Both the position numbers and the translations under genes were made by a program. Source: Udeniomyces pyricola (taxonomy: Eukaryota; Basidiomycota; Tremellomycetes; Cystofilobasidiales; Mrakiaceae). Taken from it: 64,000 nt of DNA. Position 1 is the stretch's first letter; each line of letters begins with the position of its first letter. Positions 59,211-64,000 of the stretch are shown piece after piece. The notes beneath the pieces are model-generated. The model made no database searches and was not told the origin of the DNA. It saw only the letters and a program-made list of their open reading frames with translations. Location: NCBI GenBank assembly GCA_039545295.1, contig BCIK01000002.1:64496-128495 (forward strand), read 5' to 3'.

Positions 59211-60945
59211 TCAGTACATTGGAAGGCCATCGATCTCTGACGACTCCCTTCGACCACTGCTGTTCCTCTTCACTCTCACTCGGAACGCCCCACCATCCTT
59301 CATCTCTCCAGCTCCCCCCCGCACAGGGAACAAAGCTGCCTCCGCTAGTCCCATTCTCGGCTTGTTGGAGCCAACGATAACTCGACTCCCTTTGGTGGTC
59401 GTCAATGTGCCAGTTGCAGTACGCATGCTATCGACATCCGTCGATCCTCCCGACGAGCTGACCGTACTTGCTGAGTAAGAGATAAGGCTTGGCGTCGTAT
59501 CGGGAGGAGACAAACCAAAAGCCAAAATGGGAGGAGATTGTTGAGCTTGCATGGACGTCAAGTCGTCGGTTTGGGTGGATGACGGGCGATGATTGGAGGA
59601 AGTGGAGTCTGAGGCACGCTCGACATGGATCAAGGCATGCTCGTATGTCTTATCGATGGGCTTGTCTATCGCGATTGTGCGCGGCCGGGTGGCACTAAGA
59701 GTCGGGGAGTTATCAGCAAAGTCTTGACGATGGTGAGAAGAAACATGAGACGACGTCGACGCGCTAGAGAACGAGGGTGTGCGGTCCTCCTCGGCTCCTT
59801 CTGAAGCTGAGACGAAGCCGGCGTCGGATCCAGACGTGCGGTAAGAAGTTGAGGCTGAAGCTCTCTTTTGGGTCATGGGCGAGCAAGGCGTCAGGCTGGG
59901 GTCTGTCAGAACCGGTTCAGATGACATGGTCGTGGTGGGCGTTGGCAGTGAGGTGCTGCCAAACGTGGTATCTTCTCGCTCGTTTTCGGGGGTGTCCTCG
60001 CCTGCGAGGGGGAAAGTATCCTCGTCGCCATCGAAGGAGGGGCGAGGGCTATCGATGGATTGACGGGCAACACTCTTCAGCGCGAGGTCGAGCTGAGGAG
60101 GAAGTCCACATACCTGCGAGTCAGCTCGAATCAGAATGGTACGATAACAAAGGTTCAGTGGTCGTACCTTCATTTGGATGGCGAGCATCTTGTCCGCCAC
60201 ATCGCCCGTCTGGGACGATATCCTCGCGTCGAGTACCTCCAGCCCTCCCGCTTTGCTCATGGCGCTGAATCTCTTCCTTGTCTTGCCAGACTGGAGAACG
60301 TCTTCAGGTGAGATGACGTCGAGCACTCCGGCTGTCGGTGGTCGAGAGCTAGCTCTAGAGGGTTTACTCGAAGAGGACGACGAAACACGTCGGGCCATTC
60401 CGCCTGGGGTAACATGGCCCGAATCGTTGAGGTTGGGCGAAGCGTGAAGCGAGTAGAGCGCTGTTTCGAGTTGGGTCTCAATCGAGTTGATCATGGCATC
60501 GCGTTCGCGCTCGATGTTGATGACTGTTCGTTGCATCTCGACCATCTTGTTTTGAGCTTCTTTCTGAGCACTGGAGGTATAGGGTCGCAGGCACAAGGCA
60601 TGCTGAGTTATCAACACAACCACTTGTACGAGAATCTAAACAGGCACAAATAAACTCACTGCTCTGTCTGTTGAAGTTCTGCGACGATCAAGCAACAAGA
60701 AGGGCATGTCAGTCAGTTCGTTCACGACTTAGTAGGTCAATATTCAATCTCAAGGAGACCGTTCCGGAGGCTTACTCTGACGAAGCATCTCCCTCTCACG
60801 CTCTCTCTCACTCAATGCGCCTGAGAGCCGTCGACTCTCCCGTCGCTCCTTCTCAATCTTGGACCGAAGCTCAAGCCTACCGAAAAGAACATGTATGCAG
60901 AAGAGTCAAGTCAACATCCATATCAGTTAGATGTATGGCGGGCAG

Positions 60946-60984
<39 letters not shown>

Positions 60985-63900
60985 ACGCTTCCGTGCCCAG
61001 TTTCTCTGTCAATTTTTCAAACTCGGTGAAGCGAGCATGCCAGAGATCGGTCTCATGAACAAGGTACGCGAGCCTCCTACTGAGCCGGCCAAGCTTTGCT
61101 TCCATTTCGTCTGGAGGGAACGGTAGAAGACCAGCAAAACGGACCGTTGATAAGCTCTACAAAGTTATTGAGGACACATTCTTGAGAGAAATTCGAGACA
61201 CGCACCTCGAGCGTCGACAAATTGCTCAGCTCGTCTCCTCATGGCCGTCCGGGCGCACTTTTCGCCGGGAGAAAGCTGCTTGGGCCGGTGATCCGCCGAG
61301 CCAAATCGCCTGAGTAGGGAAGGTTTCTTTTGCTGTGACGCATTGATCCGGCCGGCACAAGAAACATCAAGCTGTCAGCGGATGTACCCATCCATCGCGT
61401 TGTCAGTTAATCAAGATCTCACCTTATCCGCAAGGAGTCGGTCGAACGCTTGCATAACTCGGGACTCGTTCCACCACTCTGGAGCCTGTACTCTGTCAAT
61501 GCTGACCGGGCTTGTCAAGCAGATAGGTCTCAACATGCCTCCTGGGTAGGCTTCGAGCAGGTCGGCAGGGACGACGCCATGGCTGGACGAGAAATACCCT
61601 GAACCGTCACCAAACGCCTTGACGAGTTTACTGCGGATTTTGTCCCGGACTTGGCGGGAGGAGATGACGTTAGGCGGAGGATGGGTGATCTGGACAGAAT
61701 TGATATCGAGATCGACGACAGCAACGTCGGACGAAGGTCGAGCGGCGGCCTTGGATTCGGTTCCAATACCGAGGATGTACGGGCCAGGATCTTCTACAAG
61801 CAAGGAGACATCTCGCTGCAACGACGAAGGCTTGTCAGCAATGTCGTGCTTCTTCGAGGTGTTGTTGCTTACGCGGAGAGATTCGTAGGAAGAGGACAAG
61901 GAGCGGTGGCATACTTACGGCATGTACGGCGGGGTGAACCATGCCTTCCCATCCTCTGAGCTCTACGATGTATTTGATCGTCTATAATCAAGACAAGTAT
62001 GAGCTCTTATGATATAAGCAACCCACATCGCAAGACCGAAGACATGTATAAATGTAGATGGCACTTACAAGAACAGCAATCCCGAGCAAGGCTGGGTGGC
62101 GAGAGTGGAACAGAACCCGTCCGTTGGGCGAAAGGGCAATCTACGAGACACATTTGGATCAGCGGCTTAAATCTACGCAAAACGATTGAGACACGAAGCC
62201 TGCGAACGGCGTTAAGCCACGAACCTCTACGATCGTCAAGACATTGTCGAGACTGAGTACCTGGAACAACGCCCACATCTCCCACCCGACAGTCACAAGC
62301 CCGGTGTTCAAGTCGGTGTGACCGGGAAGATTGGCGATGAGGTCAAGAGAATCGCCATCATCAAGACGTCTACTGTTGTCAGTTTCAGGGGGAGCAGAGA
62401 TGTGGAGGCGAAGAAGCTCGCCAGGACGAGGGGATGGGGTTTGAAGAACCTATGGGATATTGGTGTTAGCGTCGTTGTATCATTAAGCGACGTCTAAATG
62501 AGGTCCACGATGGTGCGCGAAGAAGGCAGAAGATTGTACCTGGGTCATCTGGCTGGAGTGTGCCGCCACATTCTTGGAAAACTTAGCCCATGAGATTCGG
62601 AGATAGTCCGCCATCACGGAGTAGATGGGGTACTTGGAGACTAGCGTCAAGGCGTAAGGGAGCCAAAATTGGGGGTTGCCTTCTGCATTGGAATCATCGA
62701 ACACGCCACCGCTCTTGCTTGGGACGACAGAAGGTACTGCATGGCCTTGACTGTGATCGCCAAATTGCTGCGATCCGGGCGGGCTTGAAGTTCCGAGCGT
62801 CGTACTTGCGAGCATTTTGCGGATGGCCTCAGCCTTGACTGGGTCGGCGTGAGAGTAAACGGTCAGTGTCACACCGTAAAATTCCGTTCTGTTCAGATGA
62901 CACAAACCAAGACACACGGCAGGAGGCAACGGGGAGAGTGACGTCAGAAGGGACGTGCTAAGTTCGGACCAGCAGCAACCGAGAACAGTGAAGGAACATA
63001 CCCTCCCATGGACGATGAGGCATGGCGGCCATGTAGCTGACTCGGATCGCTTTGGTCGACGAGCACAAAAGAGAACGAATGGACCGTCGAGGAAGGTTGA
63101 AGTGACGAAGAAACGATCTCGACCTCGCGAGTGAAAGAGTACTTAAGAAGTGTGTGAACAGGTGGATTAGGATGTGAACCAATAGACTGAAAGTCAGACA
63201 GGGGCCGTAACGGTATATGTGTATCCATGCGTGGAATATGTAGCGACACGTTTTTAGCGATTTGATCAACATACCTTTAGCGCCTTCGATGTCAACCTCG
63301 ATTCCCATTCCTCTCCGTCCTTGCCATCTCGCTCGACGCCTACAGAGCTCGCGCTATTTGAGCCTAGCACTTCTGCTCTCCACCAACCCCCAACAGCTCC
63401 AGGTCGATGCTGAACGCCCTTTATAGAGGCCGCGTCGGCCAAAGTCCATGTGTGGGTCTGTATCCATGAGTTTGAGGAGTAAAGTGTCAAAACTTGAGAT
63501 CTGGCTGCAAGCATGGGCAAGACGTGATAGATGAGTGAGGAACGAACCTGCTTAGGAAGGCCAGCCACAAGATAGAGCGAGGCAAGGGGTGGACCCGATG
63601 GGGTGGCATGGGAGCTATACTTTTTGGGTAAAGGTAACTGTCCGCTGGCTGACGGTGGGGGAGGGACCGGCATCGGTGACAAGTGCGAGACGGGAGGATG
63701 GGCGAGGTAGCCCGGCGTTGGAGGAAGACCGTTTGTTCGCGTCGAAATCTGTGAAGGCTATGGGTGCATGAGGGTAAGCAGATGAAGCATGTAAGTGCAA
63801 GTCAGCAATAAAACCAAAGCAAAAAAAAAAAAAAAAACTTTGCTGCCTTCAACTTTCATGTAACATCATATGGGGAATAAAGTGCTGACCTTGCGCGTTA

Positions 63901-64000
63901 AGCTTCGCCAGCTACTCTTCTTAGAAACGGAGCGCTCTGCCGAGCCACTCTTTCCAACAGACCCGTTCTTGACTTGATCAGATGAACCAAGGCTGGATAC
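59211..64000 (-). CDS. DENN-domain Rab-GEF-like protein (N-terminal partial)
   Basis: DENN (AEX-3) domain proteins act as GEFs for Rab GTPases. The window's right edge cuts the N-terminal part (a basic SVSKKSSWRSLTRK exon at 63,900-64,000). The domain order seen is an upstream segment (VSYMAAMPHRPWEG, FYGVTLTVYSHADPVKAEAI, FWLPYALTLVSKYPIYSVMA), then LLRLHISAPPETD and the central DENN block with WALFQVLSLDNVLTIVE, IALSPNGRVLFHSRHPALLG, TIKYIVELRGWEGMVHPAVH, DPGPYILGIGTESKAAARPS and VVDLDINSVQITHPPPNVIS. These are strong fungal DENN signatures. Then come the C-terminal DENN part (ESRVMQAFDRLLADK, RRRAEQFVDAR), a coiled coil (LSRRLAYLVHETDLWHARFT, KIEKERRESRRLSGALSERE, MQRTVINIERERDAMINSIE) and a Ser/Pro-rich tail ending GRRESSEIDGLPMY. 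Introns include a T35 homopolymer. Confidence 0.88.
60947..60981. repeat. A35 homopolymer in a DENN-gene intron
   Basis: In the sense of the DENN gene it reads GTGAGT followed by T35, so the T run abuts the 5' splice donor. Confidence 0.85.
63819..63837. repeat. A18-19 homopolymer in a DENN-gene intron
   Basis: A single-base run close to the right edge of the window, within an intron of the DENN gene. Confidence 0.8.

Noticed and set aside
1..64000. Transposons, CRISPR, tRNA or rRNA genes
   Set aside because: I found no transposase or reverse-transcriptase frame, no repeat-spacer array and no convincing cloverleaf by eye; a tRNAscan run would be needed to exclude small RNA genes.

Overview
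The window is eukaryotic nuclear DNA from a fungus, most likely a basidiomycete yeast or related basidiomycete. Nearly every gene is cut by many short GT-AG introns (often about 40-150 bp, donors of the form GTNNGT). The gene set is fungal: a WSC wall protein, GPI8, a CYS3-type bZIP, a fungal RGS-LOV photoreceptor, mitochondrial D-lactate dehydrogenase and a fungal P450. There is no operon structure, no CRISPR array, no rRNA, no recognisable tRNA and no intact transposon. I cannot place the genus from sequence alone. CDS spans below are genomic and include introns; some splice sites were inferred by reading-frame continuity and family motifs. Layout: 0-8.1 kb holds the 3' part of a multi-WSC secreted protein (+), GPI transamidase catalytic subunit GPI8 (-), ESCRT-II subunit VPS25 (+) and TFIIE-alpha TFA1 (+). 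8.1-10.3 kb is gene-free and carries several near-perfect palindromes; it leads into a TATA-driven cysteine-rich protein of unknown function (10.3-11.6 kb, +). 12.2-14.2 kb holds a first EME1/Mms4-like nuclease-partner gene (-). 15.0-18.9 kb holds an ERV2-type sulfhydryl oxidase and a DUF1295 membrane protein (both +). 19.7-24.5 kb encodes an RGS-LOV blue-light receptor (+) with the full flavin-cysteine motif. 25.6-32.1 kb is the condensin HEAT subunit YCS4/CND1 (-), divergent from a CYS3/MetR-like bZIP factor (33.0-34.2 kb, +). 35.5-38.6 kb is a second EME1-like gene (-). 39.0-47.2 kb holds DLD1, LSM8 and REX4 (all -). 48.0-51.9 kb is a cytochrome P450 (+). 53.6-57.8 kb is a cyclic-nucleotide phosphodiesterase with an N-terminal receiver-like domain (-), and 59.2-64 kb is a DENN-domain Rab-GEF-like protein that runs off the right edge (-). 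Themes: the window is mostly single-copy housekeeping machinery, but it contains two components of G-protein/cAMP signalling (RGS-LOV and PDE; no evidence of physical linkage beyond 30 kb co-location) and two EME1-like genes 22 kb apart. The points most worth following are the 38-bp micro-exon that carries the photoactive cysteine of the RGS-LOV protein, the paired EME1-like genes that share an intron position, and the receiver-like domain on the phosphodiesterase.
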